Below are positions 22,700 to 34,526 of a DNA stretch of 64,000 bases, one piece after another. The translations under genes and the position numbers were made by a program. Numbering within the stretch: the first letter of the stretch is position 1; every line of letters starts with the position of its first letter. The notes beneath the pieces were generated by a model, which was not told the DNA's origin, made no database searches, and saw only the letters and a list, made by a program, of their open reading frames with translations. Source of the stretch: Hermatobates lingyangjiaoensis. Taxonomy: Eukaryota > Arthropoda > Insecta > Hemiptera > Hermatobatidae. The DNA is taken from the NCBI GenBank assembly GCA_026182355.1, contig JAPFBL010001928.1:6155501-6219500 (forward strand), given 5' to 3'.

Positions 22700-23525
22700 A
22701 TCTGTTATTTATTTATCAGAGATTCTGTATTTACTAATACTGCTTAACTTATAGTCTAATGGTGACCTATATTTTCAATATAGCTATCACCATAAAGAGT
22801 AATCTTGAAACGAAAAACTGTGAAATCTTATATTATAGAATAGTTGAGAATGTAAACAGAGCGTTCTGTTTGAGTAACTACTTGGAAGTTAAGACTGATA
22901 CATGGAACTGAACTTAACACAGTCCACCAAAGTCTACTAAGCACTTTACCAAGTCTACGAGAAATGATCTTATTGTTTGAAAGAAATACGTTTTCTTGAC
23001 ACGGCTTGGTAAAACTCTGAGCGGAGTCACGTGACACGTACCCATCATATCAGTAATAAGCCGAGCTGAAAAATAAATAAACCTTCCAGTTTCATTTTCC
23101 TAAAAATAGCAATTCGAATTTCAACTCAAGATCTTTAATTTATTTTAAAAAAATAAACATTTTGTAATATGTATTTGCATTCAGCCTATATTTAAATCCC
23201 TATAACTGTTATTTTAAAGCTCTATCTTTTATCTACGTAATAATAAAATTTGTAACAAAACACAACTTACAAAATTGTTTCCTGAATTTTTTGTACATTT
23301 TCTTAAGTCAAGGTAAAGTTGATGATACCAGGGCAAACTCTCCTTTTTTTAAAATTATAACAGCCTCTGACAAAATAATATTCAAATCATAAAGCAATAA
23401 TGAATAAATATAGAGGTAAAAATATCTATTTATTTATAATAAAAAAAAATTAATAATAATGTTTGTTAATAAGAATTATCAAGATAATACTCGTACTTGC
23501 TTCTAATATTTTAATGGACTAATTG
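22700..23525. other. No recognised gene
   Basis: A 69-codon minus-strand frame (22828-23037) shows no family features. The rest is AT-rich. Confidence 0.35.
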
Positions 23526-23529
23526 CTTA

Positions 23530-24240
23530 AAGAATTCTTAAAAACACGTATTCGTTTTCTTTATAACATGGGAGCAGGGTAGCTCAATAGCTTATTTAAA
23601 AACACGTATTCGTTTTCTTTATAACATGGGAGCAGGGGTAGCTCAATAGCTTATTTAAAAACACGTATTCGTTTTCTTTATAACATGGGAGCAGGGTAGC
23701 TCAATAGCTTATTTAAAAACACGTATTCGTTTTCTTTTATAACATGGGAGCAGGGTAGCTCAATAGCTTATCGCTTTAAAAGACACGTACATTCGTTTTC
23801 TTTATAACATGGGAGCATTCTTTATAACATGGGAGCAGGGTAGCTCAATAGCTTATTTAAAAACACGTATTCGTTTTCTTTTATAACATGGGAGCAGGGT
23901 AGCTGAATAGCTTATTTAAAAACACGTATTCGTTTTCTTTATAACATGGGAGCATTCTTTATAACATGGGAGCAGGGTAGCTCAATAGCTTATTTAAAAA
24001 CACGTAGTCGTTTTCTTTTATAACATGGGAGCAGGGTAGCTCAATAGCTTATTTAAAAACACGTATTCGTTTTCTTTATAACATGGGAGCAGGGTAGCTC
24101 AATAGCTTATTTAAAAACACGTATTCGTTTTCTTTATAAAATGGGAGCATTATTTATAACATGGGAGCAGGGTAGCTCAATAGCTTATTTAAAAACACGT
24201 ATTCGTTTTCTTTATAACACGGGAGCATTCTTTATAACAT
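23530..24240 (+). repeat. 59-bp minisatellite derived from SINE head
   Basis: About 11-12 units with a 59-bp period (unit starts at 23564, 23623, 23682, 23741 and on). Each contains AACATGGGAGCAGGGTAGC, then CTCAATAGCTTATTT and CACGTATTCGTTTTC. Some units carry an inserted repeat of TTTATAACATGGGAGCA. TAGCTCAATAG resembles a Pol III A box, and the final unit runs straight into a SINE body at 24245, so the array was probably made by expanding the SINE's 5' end. Confidence 0.85.
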
Positions 24241-24590
24241 GGGAGCAGAGTAGCTCAATAGCTTATTCGCTCTCTGGAATCATAGATCCAGGACTAAATA
24301 CCCATGATACGTGGGAGTCGATTTATTCACGAGGGAAATGAAAAAAAATTGAACACATCGTCCCTTGCAGAAGACATGAAGCCGTCAGTTCCGAGCCTGT
24401 ACGATGGCAGGTACTCATTAAATATCCCTAATCTAAATACACTTCAGTTAGACAAAATTTAGGACCCCAAATGTAGAATGTTCATTGCGTGGTATCACAA
24501 AGAGCCATTCTTCGGCTGTTTATGGGACTCTGGTAGGATGGTCATTGCAACCTAACTGAACCCAACCTAACCTAGATTTATATAACATAC
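24216..24590 (+). repeat. tRNA-derived SINE copy
   Basis: The head TAGCTCAATAGCTTATTCGC continues to a degenerate B-box region (GGGAGTCGATTT, about 24313) and then the body shared with the 7240, 46853 and 62395 copies. It ends with GCAACCTAACTGAACC and CCTAACCTAG. Confidence 0.75.
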
Positions 24591-24599
24591 GAGTTCAAC

Positions 24600-25550
24600 T
24601 TTGTGATTTTAAACTCTTTTTGATTCCATTTTACAAAAATATTCCGACTCTCGTTTATTATTCAATACGATTTTGAGTTTTTTCTCAGCCCTAAAACTAA
24701 CGAAATATATTATTCATAGTATATTTAATAATACAGTACGTTTGTTTATAACAAACTTTTCCATTAACAAATTAGCATATTTCATTAACATTTCGTTTAC
24801 ATAAAATAAATTAAGTCAATAAAACTGTCTAAAACAGCATTTATTTATAAATGTATCTTTAGCTGGTTTCAATTATCTTAAAAAAACACTGAGGAAAGAT
24901 ATAATTACCCTAAATCTCAGTATCATTTATTACAGCTGAAGTAAAATAAATTATCATAATATTTCTTAAACCGAAACAGTAGTATGCAAAACAGGCAATT
25001 CGTCCATGAAGAAGAGAGAGAAAATACATTACTGTTTCATACCAGGGCAAGAAATTATAAACTGGTATAAAATAATTAATTAATAGGAAATAAATCAATA
25101 TCCACTGGATTGGTGCAGAGAATAAAATTAATTTAACATTTCTTATGAAATTAAACTATATTAATATTGCGAGTCCTTATTTTTTTTTAAAATGGATAAA
25201 TGCTAAAAGAAAGTCACTTTTGTTTTCACAGGCCGTTATATTGCCAACAGATTCACATTTCCCCAAAGCGGTATCTCTGACTCTTCAATCCAACCTTTGA
25301 AACTCAACTCTAAGAGTTCAGTGAAGTTGACTTAAACCCTTGACATTTATATAATTCAAAGCAGATAGGTCATTAGAACTTGCTTTCAGCATCATCTCAT
25401 TTCATCTACTCTACGATTCTTTTGATTTTTGTTTTCTTTAATTCATTATTTATCAAAGCTACTTTTGCTTTAATTAAAAAACTTAGTGACATCAAAAAAA
25501 AAAGTAGAACTTTTTTTTTTGAAATTTAAAGATAAATAAAACAATGGTAA
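24600..25550. other. AT-rich stretch, nothing recognised
   Basis: No feature supported. Confidence 0.4.
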
Positions 25551-25556
25551 TGGTAT

Positions 25557-26215
25557 ATGAATGCTGCATTTCTCAATAGTTTCTCTGTTTAAACAACACT
25601 CTATTCAACAAAAACTCTATGTGAATAGTTGTTTCTTTTCAATTGCAAATCTGTCTGAGTCACACTTGCTCTAACAGCATCAATATATAAATGATACCTT
25701 TTTTTTTGTTACTAATGACCTTTTCAAACGGCACTGGATTTATTATGGACACGATATGAATGTTACGTTTTCCTTTTGTATATCTATTTCAACAACAACA
25801 AAAAGTCCATCAAAAAGGCTATATGAATGTCGTCCATTTTGTTTTAAATAGTATCTCTTCTTAACAACATTCTAGTAAGAATTACACTATTTGAATGCTA
25901 CATTCTTTTTTTAATAGTAACTCTTTCTCAACATTTAGTTTAACAAGATCTTTATAAAAATCATATATATTTTTACATTTTTCATTACTACTCTTTCTCA
26001 ACAACATTTAGTTAAAGATCTTTTCAAAAATGCTTTATATTCTTCTTTAGTAACTCGGTTTCAACAACCAGTCTAAATGAGTGCTATTTTTTTTATTAGT
26101 AACAATTATAAACAACAGTTAATTCAATAATAACTTTATAATATTAATTTAATAACTAAATCTTTCTAAACAACCTTTGATTCAATAATATTGCTACTGT
26201 CTTTTTTCAAAAATA
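25557..26215. repeat. Degenerate tandem repeat, about 80-90 bp units
   Basis: Phrases like TGAATGCTACATT, AGTAACTCTTTCTCAACAAC and AAGATCTTTTCAAAAAT recur in the same order at least six times with strong divergence. It looks like an old satellite-type array; the unit length is estimated by eye. Confidence 0.5.
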
Positions 26216-26219
26216 AGAC

Positions 26220-29200
26220 ACTGTTTTCTTTATTTTTAGGTCCAAAATACGCGCTAGGACTTTTGCAATATATTTTATTTTGAAGATAAATTCAACTTTA
26301 TAATAAGTATAAGTAAAGATGATTATTTACAGAGTGCAAGACAGAAACTTTTTTTCATGCTTAATATCACTTCAGGATTCCTTTAACTTCAAGGCTATAA
26401 ACATATACTTATATGAGTATTTTAAAAATTGTTTAAGGTATTTATCTAGCTCTTCCACTCAGAACTTTAATGTTTTCACGGTAACATCTCAGTATTTAGC
26501 AGTTGTCCTTAGAAAATGGATGGCACTGTTTTTTGTAATTACTCAGCCTTGTAACAAATCCATACTGCTTTTCTAAAAACCATTACACTCTGTCTGGACC
26601 CTGAATCACTGCATTAGTGCAAATTAATACAGGGTGGCCAACTACAGAGTGGCCTCTTTCTTGACTATACTGATTTCAAGGATTGGTTCTAGTAGGAGAG
26701 AAAAATAAAAAGAGTTTTGCATGGCGGTTTTGACTAAAAATATCGGGTAAGCCAAAAAAAAAAAAGGGTCGTAATATCCACAGGTGAGTGAATGAATTCC
26801 TAAAAGCCTTGAAAAATGTGTTTCTTAGCCTGTACCCCGTCGACAGTGAGCTCGGTCTTATAGTAGAATAACCAATCTGCGATTAGCTGAAAGTCAAGAT
26901 TGCTGGCAGTGTGATAATCTCAAAACTGTCACATTCAAGACTTCATAGTACAAGGGAATTTCTTTCTGAGAAGCTGACTTTTATAAGTACAAAATACAAT
27001 TGCATCTAAGAAATAAAAATTAGACATTTACAGAAGTAAAATAACAAAATTGATTAGACACCTCTGAAGGACAGAAATTACTCGTTTGAATCAAACGGTA
27101 TCAAATGGCAGACCAGCTGAAAACAGGCATTGGTTGAATAAATATTTGATGCTCTTCACAATTCACTTTCACTGTGACAATTCACTTATCCAATTGGCTG
27201 GCTATTTTTTTGTTTTATATAACAAAAGAGAGATATTTATTGAAAACTCAGTAACAGTTCTTTAATGGTAGAATAAGGTGTGTTATAACAGGATTACTTT
27301 TCTTCGGTACATGATTAGAGGTCCAAATCTTGACCATACTAATCCTATATGGTTGATGGAAATGTTTTCTCATTTCGTCCGTCGTAGAGGACGCAACGCT
27401 GTTGGTTCTAGCCTCTTCCATGTCAGATACCAGTCCTCCCTAATAAACTTTAATGGTAAAATTCAGGTCTTCCTAACTGGAGCTAACCCGGTGATGTAGC
27501 TCATTTACAATCAAAATGGGTGCGAAATAATAAAGAAGCCACTATTTCTGCCTTGGAACAGAACTAACGGTTTGTTATTTCAACCATGTCAAAGTGTTTT
27601 ATTCCATGATATGTTAAAATAAAGGGAACTGAAAATCACATGAAAAAATTGTTGATAAATTAATACAATAAAAGAAGAAATGATACGGGCTTTTGACTTC
27701 GAATAGTTTTTTAAAAACACATCAAAACTATCACTGAAAAAAAAAGCTAAAGCCTGTCGAACAGTTTGAAAAAGTTTCCAATACTTCTATCATTTTCATC
27801 ACTGCATTCTAGAAAAAAAAAACATAATTTATCATTTAAAATATTAATAAGGCAGTCTCTAATTTTGAACTGTTTATGTTGATAAAACGATATTGATTGC
27901 TCAATGATCATAAGAATTACAAGTAACAAAATTATAAAAACAATATTTTACAACTTTTAGGTTAAATTCCTTTTTGAAATCTTTGTCTTAAATATTCTTT
28001 TATACTGAGCAACTCAGATGGAAAATCAAGTCTTGACGGTCTTTTTTTTTTTTTCAACAAAGTCATTATTTGAAAGAGAGGAAACTCTCACCTCTGTGAT
28101 TCAATATTGGTGACAAAGTCAATAAGTATGCTGAATTGTCTCTTCTTTCAATCCACATTAAACTTTCTTCAGACCTATTAAGTTCTGTTAAATTATTCTT
28201 TACGACTGGCTCCAATTAATTGATGTTTTGTACTTTCTTTTGCGTCGAATCACAATGCATTACCAAATATTAAAATTTTTAGTATATTATACTATAGTAT
28301 AATATTTATTACTATATAGTTTCATTCAATACTGTTTGATTATTTCAATCACAATTTATAATTTCCAGTGACTAGACTAGACCGACCTGTATGAAGTTTC
28401 CTGACCTGAAACTTAGCTGTCTGTCAACATCCGTAATTTATAATTTTTCTAGATATAATACACCACTTCACAGTGTTTAAAGCGTTACATTCACATCACA
28501 ACAGCTGCACGTAATCATAATGAAAAAATTTTTGTCTAATTTTATTCAACACTGTCCCACAGTTTAAACAAAACAAAATTACATTATTTTGTTAGTGTTT
28601 AGTAATAAAAAAAGAAGTGTGATTAGTGTTTATGTAATAAAAGAATTTCGGTTAATTTAATATGTTTAATATTTTAAGATGGCTAATTATAATAAAAGTA
28701 TTAAGATTACATAAGATGTCAATGGTTTTTTATAACTTATAAAATTAAATTTAAATAAGATATGAATTCAGTAGACCATTAAATAATGGTGACCAATTAC
28801 AAATGTTGTTTCCAATGCAACGGTTACATTTAAGGATGAAATGAGGTACCCGAATAGAGTTAGTTTCCAATTAAGATGTACGAGTTAGAATTCCTTGCAC
28901 AAGATTAATATTTCTGTCAAGTAACCAAAATATAAAAGGTTTCAATAATATGGTATGTTTCAATAATATGGTATGTTTCAAGCGTTAAGTATTGGCTGAT
29001 CTAAATTCATAACCCATTGGGTAATTTACACGAAAGTCGTTCGTCGTACTAGGGGCACGTGGGACGCCAATAGGTTTTGCGGGTGAAAGGATGGTTTTGC
29101 TACAAGTGATTAAGCCTTGCATGTCTGGAAGTCTTCGAACACTTGCCTATCCTGATCAGTAAGACCTGTCATGACACTAGGCAACACAATCAACACGACG

Positions 29201-29315
29201 GGCAAGATAGCTAGAGCTTCGCAGTCATAAATATGAAGCGAAATCAAAAGGTGCTCATCAAAACGAAACTCTACACATATTCTGATGATGGTGAAAACTC
29301 ATTATATCCATAACA
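26220..29315. other. No recognised gene; one GC-richer frame at 27278-27499
   Basis: The 27278-27499 plus-strand frame (73 codons, containing HFVRRRGRNAVGSS) lies in a less AT-rich island and reads protein-like, but I recognise no family. The segment 28990-29220 is also less AT-rich without a clear frame. The rest is AT-rich. Confidence 0.3.
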
Positions 29316-29381
29316 TAATAACATCAAACTCGTCCATAATTCATGTTTGGTTTTAATTGAATGTAGGTATCGCGTAGACAT

Positions 29382-29394
29382 AATATCAAACTCT
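29382..29394 (+). repeat. Target-site duplication, left
   Basis: AATATCAAACTCT immediately before the family-D insertion; repeated with a 2-bp difference at 29774-29788. Confidence 0.65.
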
Positions 29395-29487
29395 AATGTA
29401 GTGCAATCAGTTATTATGTGGTATTTACTCATTGTAGGGTAAAAATCTAATGACATGGTCTCCATATATAAAAATTTTAGTGATGTA

Positions 29488-29527
29488 AACAACGCGTTTC
29501 GAACAAGTAGTGTTCTTCCTCAGGCAT
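29488..29527 (-). ncRNA. Hammerhead ribozyme, family D, core intact
   Basis: Minus strand: CTGAGGA (complement of 29517-29523), stem II GAAC/GTTC, GAAA (complement of 29497-29500), CGCG tetraloop and UU site. Stem I is weak and contains mismatches. Confidence 0.6.
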
Positions 29528-29676
29528 TAACTAAAAAATACAATGACACCAGAGAGTTATCTATAGTACAAAGTAAATAAGTACAAAATTTTATTTTATT
29601 TTATTTTATATTAATTTTTGTACTTATTTACTTTGTACTATAGATAACTCTCTGGTGTCATTGTATTTTTTAGTTA

Positions 29677-29718
29677 ATGCCTGAGGAAGAACACTACTTG
29701 TTCGAAACGCGTTGTTTA
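29677..29718 (+). ncRNA. Hammerhead ribozyme, family D, core intact
   Basis: CTGAGGA 29681-29687, stem II GAAC/GTTC, GAAA 29704-29707, CGCG then UU at 29712-29713. Mirror of the left-arm copy. Confidence 0.6.
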
Positions 29719-29773
29719 TATCATTAAATTTTTTATATGTGGAGACCATTTCATTAGATTTTTACCCTACAAT

Positions 29774-29788
29774 AATATCAAACACTCT
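29774..29788 (+). repeat. Target-site duplication, right
   Basis: AATATCAAACACTCT, duplicate of 29382-29394 with an added AC. Confidence 0.65.
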
Positions 29789-31014
29789 GGTTAAGTATCG
29801 TCAAACCCATAGATAATCAATTTAACAATTTCACAAGTTTTAATTTGGATATTGGGTATATTCATTTTATAAGTTATAGTAAACTTTAAAGTTATTAATC
29901 TGGAGCAATCTGGCAAGTAAAAACATTTTTCTGTTTAATTAATTGTATTGATTAAATAGTGTTGTTTTAAACCTATTTTTCATATGTTAAAAAAAATTTA
30001 AATAATATTACTTTTTTAAGTCAATGTAGTGTAAGGTTGTTATCTTGACTATTTAAAGTCGATAATATAAACTAAAAATAGAAAGTAAAAAAATTGGTAA
30101 CAAATCATTTAAAAAAATCATCTATTCTATTGATAAATAAAGAAATACGAATGGAATCAGTTGTAATTCATAACTGTGTTGGATACCTAGGTTTTTACTA
30201 TGTTAGAGTAGTTAAACAACAGCTGGCGTAGTTACGACCTGTATGCATAGCTATATATACATACATTGATATATCACGCCTGACTACATGGGTAAGGAGA
30301 GCCAAATCATACATGAACTACACTTTCATTCTTTGAGTAATACAAAAGAAATGAAACCTAAAAGTGTGAGAGTTGGAGAAAAGGAAAGGAAAGGGACAAA
30401 TGTCTTTTGTTCTCTTGTGTCTCAGAGTGTCTAATTTGATTTATCAGTATTGTCAGTAAAGAGGTTTACTTCAATTACACAAAAATGGCTGGCTATCTTC
30501 ACCCTTTCTTTTTGTCTTGAACAAATTTTCATGGTGAAAGTATCATGACGTTACTAAATTTTTGTTCAAAATAAGCAAAACTATATGGTTAGGAATTAGT
30601 AAAATGAAAAAACATTACAAATAAACTTACGTCCTTCAAATCAATTTATAAAAAATAGTCACGATATCAACCTTACACTACATTGACTTAATAAAAGTAA
30701 TATTATTCAAAATTTTTTTTTAACATATGAAGAATAGCTTTAAAACAACGCTATTTAATCAATACAATTAATTAAACAGAAAAATGTATTTACTTGCCAG
30801 CTTGCTCCAGATTAATAATTTTAAAGTTTACTATAACTTATAAAAAAATGAATATACCCAATATCCAAATTAAAACTTATGAAATTATTAAATTTATTAT
30901 CTATAAATTTGACGATACTTAACCAGAATTTTTGATGTTACGTCTACTCGTTACCTACATTAAATTAAAACCAAAAAAAAATTATAAACGAGTTTGATGT
31001 TATGCTCACTTATG

Positions 31015-31042
31015 TTGGGTGCAAGCCACTCCAGATTTCATA
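31015..31042 (-). repeat. 5' end of repeat R, minus strand
   Basis: GCCACTCCAGATTT is the reverse complement of the R start; only the end is recognisable, next to the foldback's outer edge. Confidence 0.45.
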
Positions 31043-31049
31043 ATACAGT

Positions 31050-31555
31050 TTAGAAATCAAATCGTATATCACAAATTCAAACCCAAATATGTGATTTTAA
31101 GTATTGCAAATTTTTGTACAAAAGGCATTTATTAAGTTCAATACGTAAAGTTTCTTCAAATCGAACTATTGGTTTTGTTTATATATCAATGAAAGTAATA
31201 TCTATTTGCTTTCATTGAAATATCACCATATTTGGCATTAACAGTCTCAGAATACACATTCTTCAATTTATATTTAAATTCTCTTTTTCAAATCTTGAAT
31301 GTAATTTTTATAAAAATATCAACAAAGCCTTCATTTTGTCTACACAAAGACGTTGGATATGTTTGGATAAAGATACCATAAGTCTTTATTATATAACAAG
31401 ATTTCTCAACAAACACGTGAATGAAAATTTAAATCACCCAAATTGTTTTCACCCAAAATTTGTTTTTGGATTTCATATTGACACACTTATTCACACACTT
31501 ATTGAATTAATCTTTTAGTTTTGTTCTATGAGAGGAATATGTGGCTCATTTACTA
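31050..31555. other. AT-rich stretch, nothing recognised
   Basis: A 60-codon frame at 31336-31518 has no family features. Confidence 0.35.
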
Positions 31556-31559
31556 TTTG

Positions 31560-31690
31560 GTTACCATTCTGTAATGAGCGAGCTACATTACAGGGTTGAT
31601 TCTACATTGATTCTCAATTTTGCCTAACTCAAGTGTATTTAGTGTAGGAATCTTTGACGAGTACCTGGCATCGTTCAGGCTCGGGACTTG
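31560..31690 (-). repeat. SINE 3' fragment
   Basis: Contains the reverse complement of the SINE body (TTGCCTAACTCAAGTG, GGAATCTTTGACGAGTACC). The head is absent. Confidence 0.6.
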
Positions 31691-31805
31691 CAAATGAACT
31701 ATACGTGTCTATATACAATATGTATAAATATGTATAAAAGGTTTTCACATAAACACGTGAAATAACAATCAATAATCAAACCACAATATGAAATGGGAAA
31801 AACAA

Positions 31806-31848
31806 GACTAAGATCTTTCAACCGTAACAAGCAGTCTTCGTCAGAGTC
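31806..31848 (-). ncRNA. Hammerhead ribozyme, family C, core intact
   Basis: Minus strand: stem I GACT/AGTC, CTGACGA (complement of 31838-31844), stem II ACTG/CGGT with one U-G pair, GAAA (complement of 31816-31819), GATC tetraloop and UU cleavage site. Confidence 0.7.
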
Positions 31849-32024
31849 AAAAAAACAACTGAAACAACTCTTTCTTACTGTACTCCTTTGTTTCCCCAAA
31901 AAATCCCTTTCTGGACATTAGTCCTTTCCTGCACTTTCACCCTTTTAAAACACCACTCTTCCCTCCCACTCTTCTTAACCCCTCACCATATGTTTTCTGC
32001 ATCTAGTGTTTCAGTTCGGGTTTT

Positions 32025-32067
32025 GACTCTGACGAAGACCGCTTGTTACCGTTGAACGATCTTAGTC
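32025..32067 (+). ncRNA. Hammerhead, family C, core broken
   Basis: GACT and CTGACGA are kept, but stem II is disrupted (ACCG with CCGT) and GAAA reads GAAC (32054-32057). Predicted inactive. Confidence 0.65.
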
Positions 32068-32100
32068 TTGTTTTCCCATTTCATATTGTGGTTTGATCAT

Positions 32101-33785
32101 ACAAATATGTACATATATCGAGTTAAGGAAAAAAAGCCACATTAAATGGCGCCAATTGAGAGAAATAGATTTTAATTAAGAAATCAACCCATTATCAGCC
32201 AGCATTTCTCAACTTACTATACAGCTCATCTGTACTAGAAGGGCTATTATTTTGTACAAAATCATAATAATCCATCAAAAGTGTGGCCTCTTTACAAACC
32301 TTGAAATTCATACTTCCTCACACACATGAAACCAGATTGTATAGTAAGACTGAATATATCAGTTTTCCTACTCATTGAAAAAGAAAATGGTACTGAACAA
32401 AACTTGAGATAAGGCTCTAACGATCGTCTCAACTTGGAGGCAGTCATGACAAAAGACTTCCCATCATCTCTTGACCCACATAAAATGTTACAGCGCTTCC
32501 TGATCGAAAGTTCTGAGAACCAGCATACACTGATATTCACCACATCTCATGGCAAAAACTGTTTTTTGTTTGAGACAAAAATTACTTTAATGAAATAGAG
32601 AATGCCAAATGTAGGTTTACCTGTATCTGAATTGCTCCTTTTTGCCATTATACAGTGTGCACATGCAGATAAAGAATATAAAATAAACCCATTAGTTTAT
32701 AATTAAATTTTTAACTATACAATCCTGTTTTGTTATAATTATTTATAACAACAGTAAGTACGAAATTATTTTCTTTTTGGCTAAATTAAACCTTTTAATG
32801 AAAGTTTACATAAATGAAAGTACTACATAAGTATAATTATGAGCTATATAACAGCTCAGTAGGTTTGTTGCGATCGAAGATGGACAACGTCAGAAAGCGC
32901 TCCAACTCGATGATCATCTTACGAGGTATGACGGTTTTAACTGTTTCTAATATAAATCATACTAACCTCAGTAGTATTAACAATATGCATGTATATAAGT
33001 ATATGTTAAACATTAATATAGTCAAGTTTCTCTTTATTACGTAACCGAAATGTTTAATTCAGATATTATTTAATCACTAGACTACCCGTGACCCTTTGTG
33101 TCACTCAGAAATTATAGCAATAGTTATTGAAATAAATTCACTGAACATTATTGACAGGGATAATTTTAATTGTTGTTTCTTGTTATTAAGGCACGGGAAG
33201 AGATTCTTATATGCCCCAAGCTTTTGATATAGTATTCTTAACATGATTCAAAATATATACACAGTAGGTATAATTAGCAATTTAAAAAATCATTTAAAAG
33301 TAAAATAAAGTGTCACTTATTTTATGACATAAATAAATAAAACATCAGTAAAAGTTATATACAGAATCAAATATATATAAAACAAACAAAACTTGTAAAT
33401 TGAAATATTCAATTTATTTACCCAACATAAAATAACATTACTGAAAGGAATATGTCTTTATAATATTACCTTAGTACATTCGTACTTTATTTGACAGTTG
33501 TGTTCCAGTTGGTTTCTACAATTATTCATTTAATCTCTAATGTTATAGTTTATTATATATTATAGGCTATCCTAACCCCCTATTTGAGAAATATTATTAA
33601 ATATTATCGTAGGAAGTAGAGGCGAGTACGCAGGCTACTGGGCTACCCTGATACCCTAATACGATTTGTTATTATGCAATACAACTACAACAAAGCCAAT
33701 CATAATAAAATTAAAGATTGTAATAATTTCAGGTTTCTATCTCCACGGAAAATGGGTGACCAAACAAACAAACTTACGAACTTTA
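32101..33785. other. No recognised gene
   Basis: 32150-32560 is less AT-rich and holds an 83-codon minus-strand frame (32292-32543) without a family match; it may be a decayed transposon gene. At 33078 CTAGACTACCCGTGAC repeats a phrase also found at 54549. Confidence 0.35.
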
Positions 33786-33863
33786 TATATATATATAAAG
33801 ATTTCACTTAAACACGTGAAACAACAATCAATGATCAAACCACAATAAGAAATGGGAAAACAA

Positions 33864-33902
33864 GACTAAGATCTTTCAACCGCAACAAGCGGTCTTCGTC
33901 AG
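33864..33902 (-). ncRNA. Hammerhead, family C, core boxes intact, stem I lost
   Basis: Minus strand CTGACGA (complement of 33896-33902), ACCGC/GCGGT stem II and GAAA (complement of 33874-33877) are intact. The palindrome turns right at the ribozyme, so the 5' GACT half of stem I is missing. Confidence 0.6.
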
Positions 33903-33912
33903 TTGGGTTTTT

Positions 33913-33955
33913 GACTCTGACGAAGACCGCTTGTTGCGGTTGAAAGATCTTAGTC
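33913..33955 (+). ncRNA. Hammerhead ribozyme, family C, core intact
   Basis: Stem I GACT (33913-33916) with AGTC (33952-33955); CTGACGA 33917-33923; stem II ACCGC/GCGGT; GAAA 33942-33945; GATC tetraloop 33946-33949; UU 33950-33951. This is the best family-C copy. Confidence 0.75.
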
Positions 33956-33983
33956 TTGTTTTCCCATTCTTATTGTGTTTGAT

Positions 33984-33985
<2 letters not shown>

Positions 33986-34040
<55 letters not shown>
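33986..34040. repeat. (TA)n microsatellite
   Basis: 55 bp of TA between two family-C palindromes. Confidence 0.95.
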
Positions 34041-34043
<3 letters not shown>

Positions 34044-34277
34044 CACACAAGAAAGAGAAAAACAAATAAAGACACACACAAAAGATTATATATATAGATT
34101 CGTGTTGAGTTATTCTGACTTTTTTGTCATGCACAGAATGTTAATGCTTGCAAAGAAGTGAAATGTTTGCTCTAGCAGTTTATATAGACATAAACAGTTT
34201 TTGCATATACCAGATACTGTAGCTTTTAATTAGCTTTATAGCAAAGATAGTGGTGGTTTACTTTACCTTTGTTTCTA

Positions 34278-34278
<1 letters not shown>

Positions 34279-34318
<40 letters not shown>
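34279..34318. repeat. (TA)n microsatellite
   Basis: 40 bp of TA directly bordering element C3. Confidence 0.95.
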
Positions 34319-34323
<5 letters not shown>

Positions 34324-34495
34324 GATTTCACATAAACACGTGAAACAACAATCAATGATCAAACCACAATAAGAAATGGGAAAACAAGACTATGATCTTT
34401 CAACCGTAACAAGCGGTCTTCGTCAGAGTCAAAAACCCAACTCGGTTGAAAGATCTTAGTCTTGTTTTCCCATTTCTTATTGTGGTTTGATCATA

Positions 34496-34526
<31 letters not shown>

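Larger units (their letters stand above)
29395..29773. mobile_element. Palindromic ribozyme element D1, complete insertion
   Basis: A 379-bp insertion made of two inverted arms (about 29420-29595 and 29600-29772) with an AT-rich centre, one hammerhead in each arm. It is flanked by a 13-15-bp duplication, and the matching site in the other foldback arm (around 30935) lacks the insertion. Size and duplication length fit PLE-type retroposition. Confidence 0.8.
29318..31010. repeat. Long foldback (inverted repeat) with about 345-bp arms
   Basis: The left arm (29318-29394 plus 29789-30057) and right arm (30652-31010) are diverged inverted copies, sharing for example CATCAAACTCGT, TAAGTATCGTCAAA and AGTGTAAGGTTG. 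The spacer is about 600 bp and contains no gene. The left arm is interrupted by a ribozyme palindrome. A foldback-type element or an inverted duplication are both possible. Confidence 0.75.
31720..32100. repeat. Palindromic ribozyme element C1
   Basis: The minus arm (31735-31856) and plus arm (32012-32100) of family C are separated by about 155 bp of unrelated sequence. Outer ends carry the CACATAAACACGTGAA and AATCAAACCACAAT blocks shared by all C copies. Confidence 0.75.
33786..33985. repeat. Palindromic ribozyme element C2
   Basis: The minus arm (33800-33902) and plus arm (33903-33985) meet with almost no spacer. The outer side ends in a 55-bp TA tract. Confidence 0.85.

Noticed and set aside
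24141..24341. 66-codon frame across the minisatellite
   Set aside because: Repetition of the 59-bp unit explains the frame.
32292..32543. 83-codon minus-strand frame as a gene
   Set aside because: No known motif, no clear splice signals, neighbouring frames equally open; left as unassigned.
33876..34079. 67-codon minus-strand frame with repeated I-Y
   Set aside because: It is a translation of a (TA)n tract and a ribozyme arm.
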